A stretch of 42,433 nucleotides of DNA. It comes from an uncultured bacterium (GTDB lineage: Bacteria; Patescibacteriota; Minisyncoccia; Minisyncoccales; UBA5738). The DNA is taken from contig CAINCQ010000024.1 of NCBI GenBank assembly GCA_903847095.1, positions 190,618 through 233,050 of the forward strand. Reading direction: 5' to 3'. The notes under the pieces are model-generated. The model did not search any database and was not told where the DNA came from. It saw only the letters and a list, made by a program, of their open reading frames with translations. Below are positions 36,796 to 42,433 of the stretch, one piece after another. Position numbers and translations under genes: made by a program. Numbering within the stretch: the stretch's first letter is position 1; each line of letters opens with the position of its first letter.

Positions 36796-37227
36796 GGTCC
36801 AGACCAGGACCCTGTCGTCGTTCATCCTGACCCCGGTTTCGGGGCGGAAAGCTTCGCTTACGCATACCTGCTGTATGCCGAGCTTTCTTTCCTGTCTTAT
36901 CCAGGGATCGGTTTCCGGGACCAGAAACCGCGGCTTCCAGCCCTCCTCCTTTAAGCGCCGGAAGCTATTCTTGCCTTTTGTCCAGACCAGAGAACGACGG
37001 TCATCGAGTCTTGCCCCGGTTTTGGGGTCGTAGGCTTTGCCGAGCAAGACTTTCTGGTTGCCGAGCTCCTTTATTTGCTCGATCCGCCGATCAGTCGGCT
37101 CGGCCAGAAATTCGGGTTTCCAGCCTTCTTCTCGAAGGCGTTCAAATTCGTTCTTGCCGGTTTTAACAGATCTTTTGGCGTTACCTTGGGCTTTAAGGCC
37201 CAGCTGATGAATTATTCTCCCCGCCAT
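36790..37227 (-). CDS. Tandem-repeat protein, unknown, 145 aa
   Basis: The protein is made mostly of two copies of a 59-60 residue unit (about residues 26-85 and 87-145). Each copy has Phe-(Glu/Arg)-Arg-Leu, Glu-Glu-Gly-Trp-Lys-Pro and a Thr-Asp region. A Pro-(Lys/Glu)-Thr-Gly turn is next, and it ends in Arg-(X)3-Val-Trp-Thr-Lys. A partial third copy of the unit end may be near the N-terminus. It is highly basic and has no membrane segment or Cys pair. It may bind DNA or RNA; this is inferred from charge only. The upstream GTG at 37236 is an alternative start. No Shine-Dalgarno is present and the leader is about ten bases. Confidence 0.65.
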   Translation of the reverse strand: MAGRIIHQLGLKAQGNAKRSVKTGKNEFERLREEGWKPEFLAEPTDRRIEQIKELGNQKVLLGKAYDPKTGARLDDRRSLVWTKGKNSFRRLKEEGWKPRFLVPETDPWIRQERKLGIQQVCVSEAFRPETGVRMNDDRVLVWTK

Positions 37228-37243
37228 AGCTATCACTGCTTAG

Positions 37244-37271
37244 ATAATAACAGATATTATTTATTTGTCAA
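37244..37271 (-). promoter_or_regulatory. Near-consensus extended -10 promoter (minus strand)
   Basis: On the minus strand, TTGACA (37266-37271), a 16-base spacer and TATTAT (37244-37249) preceded by TGT. The transcript would start within about ten bases of the ATG at 37227. Confidence 0.7.
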
Positions 37272-37290
37272 GGGTAACGCAAAAACAAAA

Positions 37291-37309
37291 AAGCGATTTG
37301 ATATCGCTT
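37291..37309 (-). terminator. Terminator of the gene ending at 37319
   Basis: AAGCGAT (37291-37297) pairs with ATCGCTT (37303-37309). On the minus strand a run of T follows. It lies just upstream of the next gene's promoter. A further CCGGAC/GTCCGG stem (37314-37332) overlaps the gene end. Confidence 0.7.
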
Positions 37310-37318
37310 GTTTCCGGA

Positions 37319-37525
37319 CTATGTTTGTCCGGCTTTTGAATCCGCTTTTTTACTTTTTAACGGCATTATTAGCCTGTGGAAGATGATTATGGCGCAACCT
37401 TCCAGCTGTATGTAGAGTGCCCAAAAGCCGAAACTATCAACCGGAAAACCTAAAACGTAGATTATGATTTCCCCCAAAAAGATAGCCGCAATAACGTTAG
37501 CTATCAAAATTGTGCGTTCCTGCAT
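37319..37525 (-). CDS. Small membrane protein, 68 aa
   Basis: The ATG follows GGGAGG five bases upstream, a good Shine-Dalgarno. Two hydrophobic segments (about residues 7-27 and 32-52) are joined by a short Pro/Asp-containing loop, and a Lys-rich tail (Lys-Ser-Lys-Lys-Ala-Asp-Ser-Lys) follows. I do not recognise a family. It stands alone, with its own promoter and terminator. Confidence 0.6.
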   Translation of the reverse strand: MQERTILIANVIAAIFLGEIIIYVLGFPVDSFGFWALYIQLEGCAIIIFHRLIMPLKSKKADSKAGQT

Positions 37526-37560
37526 CTAACCTCCCGTACCGCGAACTGTTTTCTTTTTTT

Positions 37561-37588
37561 ATTTTACTATGATTTTAAAAAAAGTCAA
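37561..37588 (-). promoter_or_regulatory. Promoter of the 68-residue membrane protein gene
   Basis: On the minus strand, TTGACT (37583-37588), a 16-base spacer and TAAAAT (37561-37566). It leaves a leader of about 28 bases. Confidence 0.6.
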
Positions 37589-37655
37589 ATAAATTAACAA
37601 CGTATCCGGATATTCGGCGGTATTAAGGCCAAGCGGTATTTCAGTCTTAAATAAA

Positions 37656-37676
37656 AACCCTTTTTTAAAAAGGGTT
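37656..37676 (-). terminator. Terminator of the gene ending at 37675
   Basis: AACCC...GGGTT with A and T runs in the arms (37656-37676). The stop codon lies at its edge and a T run follows on the minus strand. It may work in both directions. Confidence 0.65.
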
Positions 37677-37926
37677 AATCCAGTTCGTCGTTGTAATTTT
37701 TATATTTGCGTATGCGCCTTATCGATATTGGCTCCAATCCGTATTTGACCAGGAGCGACAATACCAATGCCAGGCTCATAAAGAAACCGTACTCCGTAAA
37801 AAGAGCCAGAAATGCCGCGTACAAAACCAACAGGCTAAGTCCTATTTTTTTGTAGAATCTTTTTTTTGCGGCTCTTTCCCAGGCTAATCTGTTTTTTTCG
37901 ATATAAAATTTTATATCCTCGTCCAA
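37675..37926 (-). CDS. Small membrane protein, 83 aa
   Basis: There is no ATG. A strong AAAGGAGG at about 37937-37944 lies inside the frame if the TTG at 37950 is used, so the TTG at 37926 (11 bases beyond) is preferred, with some doubt. The protein has a charged N-terminal helix (Asp-Glu-Asp-Ile-Lys-Phe-Tyr-Ile) and two hydrophobic segments (about 29-45 and 47-61), then a basic tail. I do not recognise a family. Confidence 0.5.
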   Translation of the reverse strand: MDEDIKFYIEKNRLAWERAAKKRFYKKIGLSLLVLYAAFLALFTEYGFFMSLALVLSLLVKYGLEPISIRRIRKYKNYNDELD

Positions 37927-37962
37927 TGGCGTACCCGCCTCCTTTGGCAATAGGCTGAAATA

Positions 37963-37991
37963 AGAATATCATTTTTTTTACCCGTAAACAA
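37963..37991 (-). promoter_or_regulatory. Extended -10 promoter (minus strand)
   Basis: On the minus strand, TTGTTT (37986-37991), a 17-base spacer and TATTCT (37963-37968) preceded by TGA. It drives the 83-residue membrane protein gene and is divergent from the nuclease promoter at 38024. Confidence 0.55.
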
Positions 37992-38023
37992 GGCCGGGAA
38001 GAGGTTTAGCCGGGAAAAATCGC

Positions 38024-38052
38024 TTGCAAACGTATCGTTTATCGATTAAAAT
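38024..38052 (+). promoter_or_regulatory. Promoter of the Cas4-like nuclease gene
   Basis: TTGCAA at 38024-38029, a 17-base spacer and TAAAAT at 38047-38052. Start near 38059. This rules out the upstream in-frame TTG at 38024 as the start codon. Confidence 0.6.
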
Positions 38053-38086
38053 GGTTATATCCTTAATAACGCTTAAACTCAAAAAA

Positions 38087-38764
38087 ATGCTTTCCGAATT
38101 GATCGACAAATTTTATCTGGACAAAGAGAAGGACCACGAGCGCCATCATTTCTATATTACCGACGCGGGCAAGTGTCCGCGCTCGATTTTTTATAAGTTT
38201 AAGAACGCGCCCGGCAAGGATATGACCCCCGATATTTTGAGGCTGTTGGACCATGGCGACTACATCCAGATGCATATTTTAAGCGATTTGTTTTCTTTGG
38301 GTATTGTCCGCGCTTCCGAAGTGCGCATTCCGCCGCAAGAAGTCATATCGGGACGCGCCGACGCGATCGTTACTCTGGAAAACGAACTGTACGTCATTGA
38401 CGTAAAAGGGATCAACAGTAATACTTTCCGAACGCTTGCGGAACCAAAACCCGATAACGTCAACCAGATCCAGCTTTATCTTCATTTTTTCAAGATCCCG
38501 CGGGGCATTCTTTTGTACGTAAGCAAGAATACCTTGGAGTTAAAAGAGTTTTTTGTTTCTTACGATAAGGTCCGCTGTGAAAAATTGATCGATGACCTGA
38601 AATTGCTTAAGACAAAAATTGACGTAAACGTCATTCCGGCCCCGATTCCGGAGTTTCCCGGAGATTACCAATGCCGGTATTGCCAGTTCAAGGAAGTTTG
38701 CGAGTCGTCGGGCCCGGAAGAAATAAGCTGGGACGAGTTCCGGAAAAAAATAGAAACCGCTTGA
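38087..38764 (+). CDS. Cas4-like PD-(D/E)XK nuclease, orphan
   Basis: The 225-residue protein has the residues of the Cas4/AddB-like group in order: Cys30 in Lys-Cys-Pro-Arg-Ser-Ile-Phe-Tyr, His56 in Leu-Asp-His-Gly, Asp92, then Asp105-Val-Lys107 as the catalytic pair. Gln129 (Gln-Ile-Gln-Leu-Tyr) and the cluster Cys196-X2-Cys199-X5-Cys205 follow. Four Cys in this spacing normally hold a 4Fe-4S cluster. Cas4-type nucleases process DNA ends; here no CRISPR array or cas gene is visible, so a DNA repair or mobile-element role is inferred. The ATG at 38087 follows a run of A with no Shine-Dalgarno. Confidence 0.8.
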   Translation: MLSELIDKFYLDKEKDHERHHFYITDAGKCPRSIFYKFKNAPGKDMTPDILRLLDHGDYIQMHILSDLFSLGIVRASEVRIPPQEVISGRADAIVTLENELYVIDVKGINSNTFRTLAEPKPDNVNQIQLYLHFFKIPRGILLYVSKNTLELKEFFVSYDKVRCEKLIDDLKLLKTKIDVNVIPAPIPEFPGDYQCRYCQFKEVCESSGPEEISWDEFRKKIETA

Positions 38765-38840
38765 TCGATTGAAGCAATGATAGTTTCGCGGTAAAACGGG
38801 GAAAACGCAAAAAACTCTATTAAGAAATAATTGTTCTTAC

Positions 38841-40004
38841 ATGGAAGACAAAAAGAAAAAAAACACAGTCAAAGCGCTTACGCTCGCCTCATTTCTCAAT
38901 GATTTTGGTTCCGATGCCATTTATCCCATTTGGCCGATATTTGTAACGACAATTTTGGGGGCCAATATGGTAGTGCTGGGTTTTATCGATGGTCTTGGAG
39001 ACGCGATCGTATCGGTTTCCCAGGCGCTGTCCGGTTATTATTCGGACCGGATTCAGAAACGCAAGATTTTCGTGTCGCTGGGTTATTTTTTCGGCGGAGT
39101 TTCGCGCATCGGATACGCCGTGGCCGGAACGTGGCAGTGGCTGATACCTTTTAGAATCCTGGACCGGGCGGGGAAGATGCGGGGAGCGCCCCGAGATGCC
39201 ATGATCGCCGACGAATCATCGGCCGCGGACCGCGGGAAAAACTTCGGGATATTATCGACTTTCGATAATTTGGGAGCGGTTTGCGGAATAATTTTTTGCA
39301 TCGCGCTATTTCCTTTGCTTGGTTACAAAAACTTATTTTTAGCGGCGGCCATCCCGTCGCTGATCGGGGCTTTGATGGTAACCCTGGTTATCAAAGAGCG
39401 GAAAAAACCCGAAACCAAGATCTTTAAGGGTTTTCGTTTTAGCAATCTTGACCGTAATTTCAAGCTTTTCCTGTATTTATCGGGGATATTCGCGTTAGGA
39501 TCTTTCAGTTATTCTTTTTTACTGGTTTTTGCCAATAAATCCGGTTTTTCCGCCGCTTATTTGCCGGTTCTTTATTTGATTCTTACCTTCGCTTCTTCGC
39601 TTGCTTCCTTACCTTTCGGGCGGTATTCGGATCGCTTAAAAAGCCGGAAAAAACTGCTTTTTTTGTCTTATATTCTCTGGTTTCTGGTTTGCGGGATTTT
39701 GGTCTACAGCCAAAGCAAAGCGGCCATCATCGTGGCGCTCGTGCTTTATGGTATCCATAAAGGAGGGATAACGGTGGTGCAAAAAGCGCTTGTTTCCGAC
39801 CTTTGCGCTGCGGAGGTTCGGGCGACCAGTTTGGGGGCGTTTCAGCTGGTTATCGGTTTGTGTGCCTTGCCTGCTTCGCTGGTCGCGGGTTTGTTGTGGG
39901 TCGCGGTAAATCCGCTCATACCGTTCTTCCTTTCATTGGTACTTACGACAATTTCCGGAGCCATGCTATTCTTCGTGAAGGAAAATTTTTCCGGAGCCAT
40001 GTAA
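38841..40004 (+). CDS. Major facilitator superfamily transporter
   Basis: The 387-residue protein has about 11-12 hydrophobic segments. A short Lys-rich N-terminus leads into the first, and the loop between helices 2 and 3 has Gly-Tyr-Tyr-Ser-Asp-Arg-(X)3-Arg-Lys, the usual MFS pattern. The cognate loop in the second half has Gly-Arg-Tyr-Ser-Asp-Arg-Leu-Lys-Ser-Arg-Lys. A motif Asp-Arg-Ala-Gly-Lys-Met-Arg-Gly-Ala-Pro-Arg-Asp is in the first half, seen in a subgroup of bacterial MFS exporters. The substrate is unknown. A weak promoter (TTGAAG 38769, TAAAAC 38792) precedes it. No terminator is obvious after it. Confidence 0.88.
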   Translation: MEDKKKKNTVKALTLASFLNDFGSDAIYPIWPIFVTTILGANMVVLGFIDGLGDAIVSVSQALSGYYSDRIQKRKIFVSLGYFFGGVSRIGYAVAGTWQWLIPFRILDRAGKMRGAPRDAMIADESSAADRGKNFGILSTFDNLGAVCGIIFCIALFPLLGYKNLFLAAAIPSLIGALMVTLVIKERKKPETKIFKGFRFSNLDRNFKLFLYLSGIFALGSFSYSFLLVFANKSGFSAAYLPVLYLILTFASSLASLPFGRYSDRLKSRKKLLFLSYILWFLVCGILVYSQSKAAIIVALVLYGIHKGGITVVQKALVSDLCAAEVRATSLGAFQLVIGLCALPASLVAGLLWVAVNPLIPFFLSLVLTTISGAMLFFVKENFSGAM

Positions 40005-40029
40005 CATTTATATTGTTTTTTATTTTTTT

Positions 40030-40038
40030 TGGTATACT
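40030..40038 (+). promoter_or_regulatory. Extended -10 promoter of the ZIP gene
   Basis: TGG followed by TATACT (40033-40038). No clear -35. It may also transcribe the SPFH gene, which begins 23 bases after the ZIP stop. Confidence 0.5.
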
Positions 40039-40106
40039 TAGAAGTAGAAGATTATAATTAATGCTTTATCCATTAATCCGAGCTGGATATTCCAAGACTT
40101 AAATTA

Positions 40107-40796
40107 ATGGAGCGCAATATTATTATGAATGGAATGATCGTTATTGCTATGTTCCTGATTGCCGAGATCTTGGGGGCGGTAATTTATTATCGCACCAAAG
40201 ACAGCGTAAAAAGGACCTTGCTTACTTCCTTGGGATTGGGCTTTGCCTTGGCCGTGATTTTTGCCGATATTTTACCGGATGCTTTGGAAGATTATCCGGC
40301 CGGATTATGGGTTTGTTTGTTGGGCGGAGCCGTAATTTTAGCCCTGGGATATTTTGCCCGGCGGATCGGGAATTATTCCGGAGTTGCCGCTTTGGGCGTT
40401 CATAATCTGGCGGAGGGCGTCATCATTAGCGCCTTTTCCGCTCCGATGTCGGTGTTTGTGGTTTTGGGCGCGATCTTACATAAGCTTCCTGAAGGGATGC
40501 TGTCCTTTTCCTTACTGGATGGCTTGAAAGAAAAGACCAGGTTCGCGATTGCCAGCTTGATTGCTTTATTGATCCCTTTGGGGGCGATTCTGCCTTTGTC
40601 CGAAGGCCTGACCAAACCATTGTTGGCGTTTGCTTGCGGAGTGATAGCGGTTGTCGTATCAAAATTCTTGATAATGACCGCGGTGGAACTTTGGAAAAAA
40701 GCAGACGCGACTATCCCTCGTTTGGCTCCCGCTCAATTCGCGATCGCTGTTCTTTCCGGGGCCTTGATAGCTTTGCTTTCCTGCCTAGTGGTTTAA
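40107..40796 (+). CDS. ZIP-family metal transporter
   Basis: The 229-residue protein has about seven or eight hydrophobic segments. Two metal-binding motifs lie in adjacent helices: His-Asn-Leu-Ala-Glu-Gly (99-104) and His-Lys-Leu-Pro-Glu-Gly (125-130), as in the ZIP family. It would move Zn or another divalent metal into the cytoplasm. The cytoplasmic loop is short and has no His-rich stretch. The ATG at 40107 or a later one at 40125 (with GGAG 12 bases upstream) could be used. Confidence 0.9.
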   Translation: MERNIIMNGMIVIAMFLIAEILGAVIYYRTKDSVKRTLLTSLGLGFALAVIFADILPDALEDYPAGLWVCLLGGAVILALGYFARRIGNYSGVAALGVHNLAEGVIISAFSAPMSVFVVLGAILHKLPEGMLSFSLLDGLKEKTRFAIASLIALLIPLGAILPLSEGLTKPLLAFACGVIAVVVSKFLIMTAVELWKKADATIPRLAPAQFAIAVLSGALIALLSCLVV

Positions 40797-40819
40797 TAAA
40801 TAATTGATACCAGAAAAAA

Positions 40820-41623
40820 ATGGAAACAGAGGACAAACTTATCGTATTTGGGATATCATTGGTTCTTTTGATCGTTGCTGTTTTAATCCTCAACCCTTTC
40901 GTGATTGTGAACGCCGGGGAGAAAGGAGTGGTGATGAGCTGGGGAGCCGTTTCGGATAAAGTGATTGGAGAGGGATTGCATTTTTTGGTACCGCTTCAGC
41001 AATCGGTTAAAAAGATAAACGTAAAAACCGTTAAATACGAGACCGAAGTGGCCGCTTATTCCAGCGACGCTCAAGTTGTGACGGGGAAGCTCGCACTAAA
41101 TTATCATTTACAGGGCGATAAAGTCAATCTTATTTACCAGGAGATCGGTGACAACGATATGGTAAGGGATACGATCGTCAATCCGGCAATACAGGAAGCT
41201 TTTAAGGCGGCTGTTACCAAATTCACGGCCGCGGATCTGCTGGAAAAAAGGGCGATTATGGCCGAAGATATGAGGGCGAACTTGTCGGAAAGGCTTAATC
41301 GTAGTTTTATCAGTCTTGATGCGTTGTCGCTTGTCAATTTCGCTTTTAGTTTCGATTACGAGCACGCAGTGGAATCTAAACTGATCGCCCAGCAGAATGC
41401 TTTGAAAGCGGAGAATGATTTGCAGACAGCGAAGGCTGAGGCGGCCCAGCAAGTGGCCAAGGCGGAAGCCGAAGCGACCACGATCAAGCTCCAGGCCGAA
41501 GCGATAAAAGAGCAGGGAGGCAAGGATTACATCCAGTTGAAGGCCATTGATAAGTGGGATGGTTCCCTGCCGTCGCAAATGGTTCCCAATGGGTCGGTTC
41601 CATTTTTGGATTTGTCGAAATAG
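40820..41623 (+). CDS. SPFH/prohibitin-family membrane protein
   Basis: The 267-residue protein has an N-terminal membrane segment (about residues 8-28). An SPFH domain follows with Gly-Glu-Lys-Gly-Val-Val near 33 and Gly-Leu-His-Phe-Leu-Val-Pro near 52. A long Ala/Glu-rich coiled coil lies at about 185-240. It probably forms large rings in the membrane, as prohibitin and stomatin do. Quality control with a protease is a common family role, but no protease gene is next to it. A terminator follows. Confidence 0.88.
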   Translation: METEDKLIVFGISLVLLIVAVLILNPFVIVNAGEKGVVMSWGAVSDKVIGEGLHFLVPLQQSVKKINVKTVKYETEVAAYSSDAQVVTGKLALNYHLQGDKVNLIYQEIGDNDMVRDTIVNPAIQEAFKAAVTKFTAADLLEKRAIMAEDMRANLSERLNRSFISLDALSLVNFAFSFDYEHAVESKLIAQQNALKAENDLQTAKAEAAQQVAKAEAEATTIKLQAEAIKEQGGKDYIQLKAIDKWDGSLPSQMVPNGSVPFLDLSK

Positions 41624-41645
41624 GGCAAGATAAAAAGAAATAATA

Positions 41646-41669
41646 AAACGGCGGCAAGGGCCGCCGTTT
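41646..41669. terminator. Terminator between the SPFH gene and the convergent gene
   Basis: AAACGGCGGC (41646-41655) pairs perfectly with GCCGCCGTTT (41660-41669) around AAGG. It lies between two converging genes, so it may serve both. Confidence 0.75.
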
Positions 41670-41696
41670 ACCGTAACAAATACTATTTCGCGGTGG

Positions 41697-42433
41697 TTAT
41701 TTTATCTGGGCTTGATAAAGACTATTTCCGTTTAAAACGTAAAATGTTTTTTTGTTGTTTTCCCAGAACAGCCTTTGTTGTTGCTCCGTAGCCGATTCAT
41801 CTTTGGCGGAAAACTTGACCAGGTCTATCACGTTCAATTTGTCGCGGTCGTCCATTTCGGCGATCTTGATATTTCCGCCGCTGGAGAAGGCCAGGTAATC
41901 GGAATTGATCCAGACACAATCTTGGATCTTTTCGGAAAGCCTCACAATGAACAATTTGTCGCCAACGGTTTTTTTAGGTTCTTCGGTATTTTCTTTAATG
42001 TAGTAGACCCAAAGTTCGGAATTGGAAAAATAAGAGATTTTGGTGCCGTCGGGCGACATTTTCAGATCGGATGCCAGGCCATCGAAGATCTTTTGGAATT
42101 CTTTGTTTTTTGGATCGAGCCCATAAAGGCTTTGGCTATCGGCGAGAAAAATGAATCCGTTGAAATCCCAAATCCGGTAAGCCGTTTTTTCGGCTATTGA
42201 AATAGGTTTATCGTTCATTTTATCGATTTGACTGTCGAGGGTGTTTTTTTTGAAAAGGAAGCCGGACCGGTCAAGGTAATAAAGGTAATTGCCCGATTTC
42301 CTGTTTGCCAATGTGCCATCGGGCAGGGGGGCGGGAGCATCTTTTAGTATCAGCTGTGGCGAGATCCTGTCGACGCTCAAGAAATAGTATCTTTGTTCGT
42401 TAGGAAGATTGGCCAGGATATCGACTTCTTTGC
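41697..42433 (-). CDS. Beta-propeller-like protein (partial, N-terminus outside window)
   Basis: The frame stays open to the right edge of the window, and a Tyr-Tyr-Phe-Leu-Ser-Val-Asp-Arg stretch begins close to that edge. The TTG at 42380 should not be used as a start. At least 245 residues are present. Repeated short strands with Asp-Gly-Thr-Lys-Ile-Ser-Tyr-Phe and Gly-Asn-Ile-Lys-Ile suggest a WD40/PD40-like propeller. Similar proteins in CPR genomes often have an N-terminal membrane anchor followed by a PEGA domain; that part is not visible. The role is unknown, probably at the outer face of the membrane. Confidence 0.6.
   Translation of the reverse strand, partial: KEVDILANLPNEQRYYFLSVDRISPQLILKDAPAPLPDGTLANRKSGNYLYYLDRSGFLFKKNTLDSQIDKMNDKPISIAEKTAYRIWDFNGFIFLADSQSLYGLDPKNKEFQKIFDGLASDLKMSPDGTKISYFSNSELWVYYIKENTEEPKKTVGDKLFIVRLSEKIQDCVWINSDYLAFSSGGNIKIAEMDDRDKLNVIDLVKFSAKDESATEQQQRLFWENNKKTFYVLNGNSLYQAQIK

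Noticed and set aside
38087-38764. Part of a CRISPR-Cas locus
   Set aside because: No direct repeats with spacers and no other cas gene are visible in the window.
1-42433. Recoded UGA (Gracilibacteria or Absconditabacteria)
   Set aside because: UGA ends the M50 protease, zinc-ribbon and other genes, and no in-frame UGA is needed in conserved proteins.

Overview
The window looks like a chromosomal segment of a Candidate Phyla Radiation (Patescibacteria, probably Parcubacteria-type) bacterium. The evidence is a long ribosomal-protein cluster with no uL30 gene between rpsE and rplO, a short uL13, a short RNA polymerase alpha subunit, a compact alanyl-tRNA synthetase, a DUF5679 zinc-ribbon protein, and many tiny orphan membrane proteins. 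UGA is used as a stop (for example at the end of the M50 protease gene and the zinc-ribbon gene), so the recoded Gracilibacteria/Absconditabacteria code does not apply. No prophage, CRISPR array, insertion sequence or rRNA was seen.

Layout. 1-5.6 kb is an accessory flank. It holds the end of a membrane-protein gene, a structured leader with a DUF5679 gene, a ComEC-like metallo-beta-lactamase plus an adenylate-kinase-like gene, a small membrane protein, a probable 6S RNA, tRNA-Pro(GGG) and bL28 on the minus strand, a site-2-type protease and a four-zinc-ribbon protein. 5.8-10.4 kb is the str operon (S12, S7, EF-G, EF-Tu). 10.5-20.7 kb is the S10 and spc operons in standard order (S10, L3, L4, L23, L2, S19, L22, S3, L16, L29, S17, L14, L24, L5, S14, S8, L6, L18, S5, L15). 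They are followed by secY, a divergent adenylate kinase overlapping secY, and map.

23.9-31.2 kb is a block of non-ribosomal genes (glycosyltransferase, GalT-like, triosephosphate isomerase, an unknown, a YkuK-family protein, alanyl-tRNA synthetase, a baseplate-J-like membrane protein) that separates map from infA. 31.4-36.0 kb is the alpha operon and its extension (IF-1, L36, S13, S11, S4, RpoA, L17, L13, S9). 36.2-38.0 kb is a run of four small minus-strand genes, each with its own promoter and terminator. 38.0-42.4 kb carries a Cas4-like nuclease, an MFS transporter, a ZIP transporter, an SPFH protein and part of a beta-propeller-like protein.

Regulatory picture. Many promoters can be read directly and most have an extended -10 (TGn before the hexamer), which fits with the alpha subunit lacking its C-terminal domain. 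Several promoters lie only 6-9 bases from the start codon, suggesting leaderless mRNAs. Ribosomal-protein genes mostly start after A/T-rich sequence with no Shine-Dalgarno, while several accessory genes have strong ones. The points most worth following up are the 6S RNA candidate, the three-hairpin spacer between rpsN and rpsH, the two complementary adenylate-kinase-like proteins, and the alpha-NTD-only polymerase with extended -10 promoters. I did not find a clear new multi-gene system.
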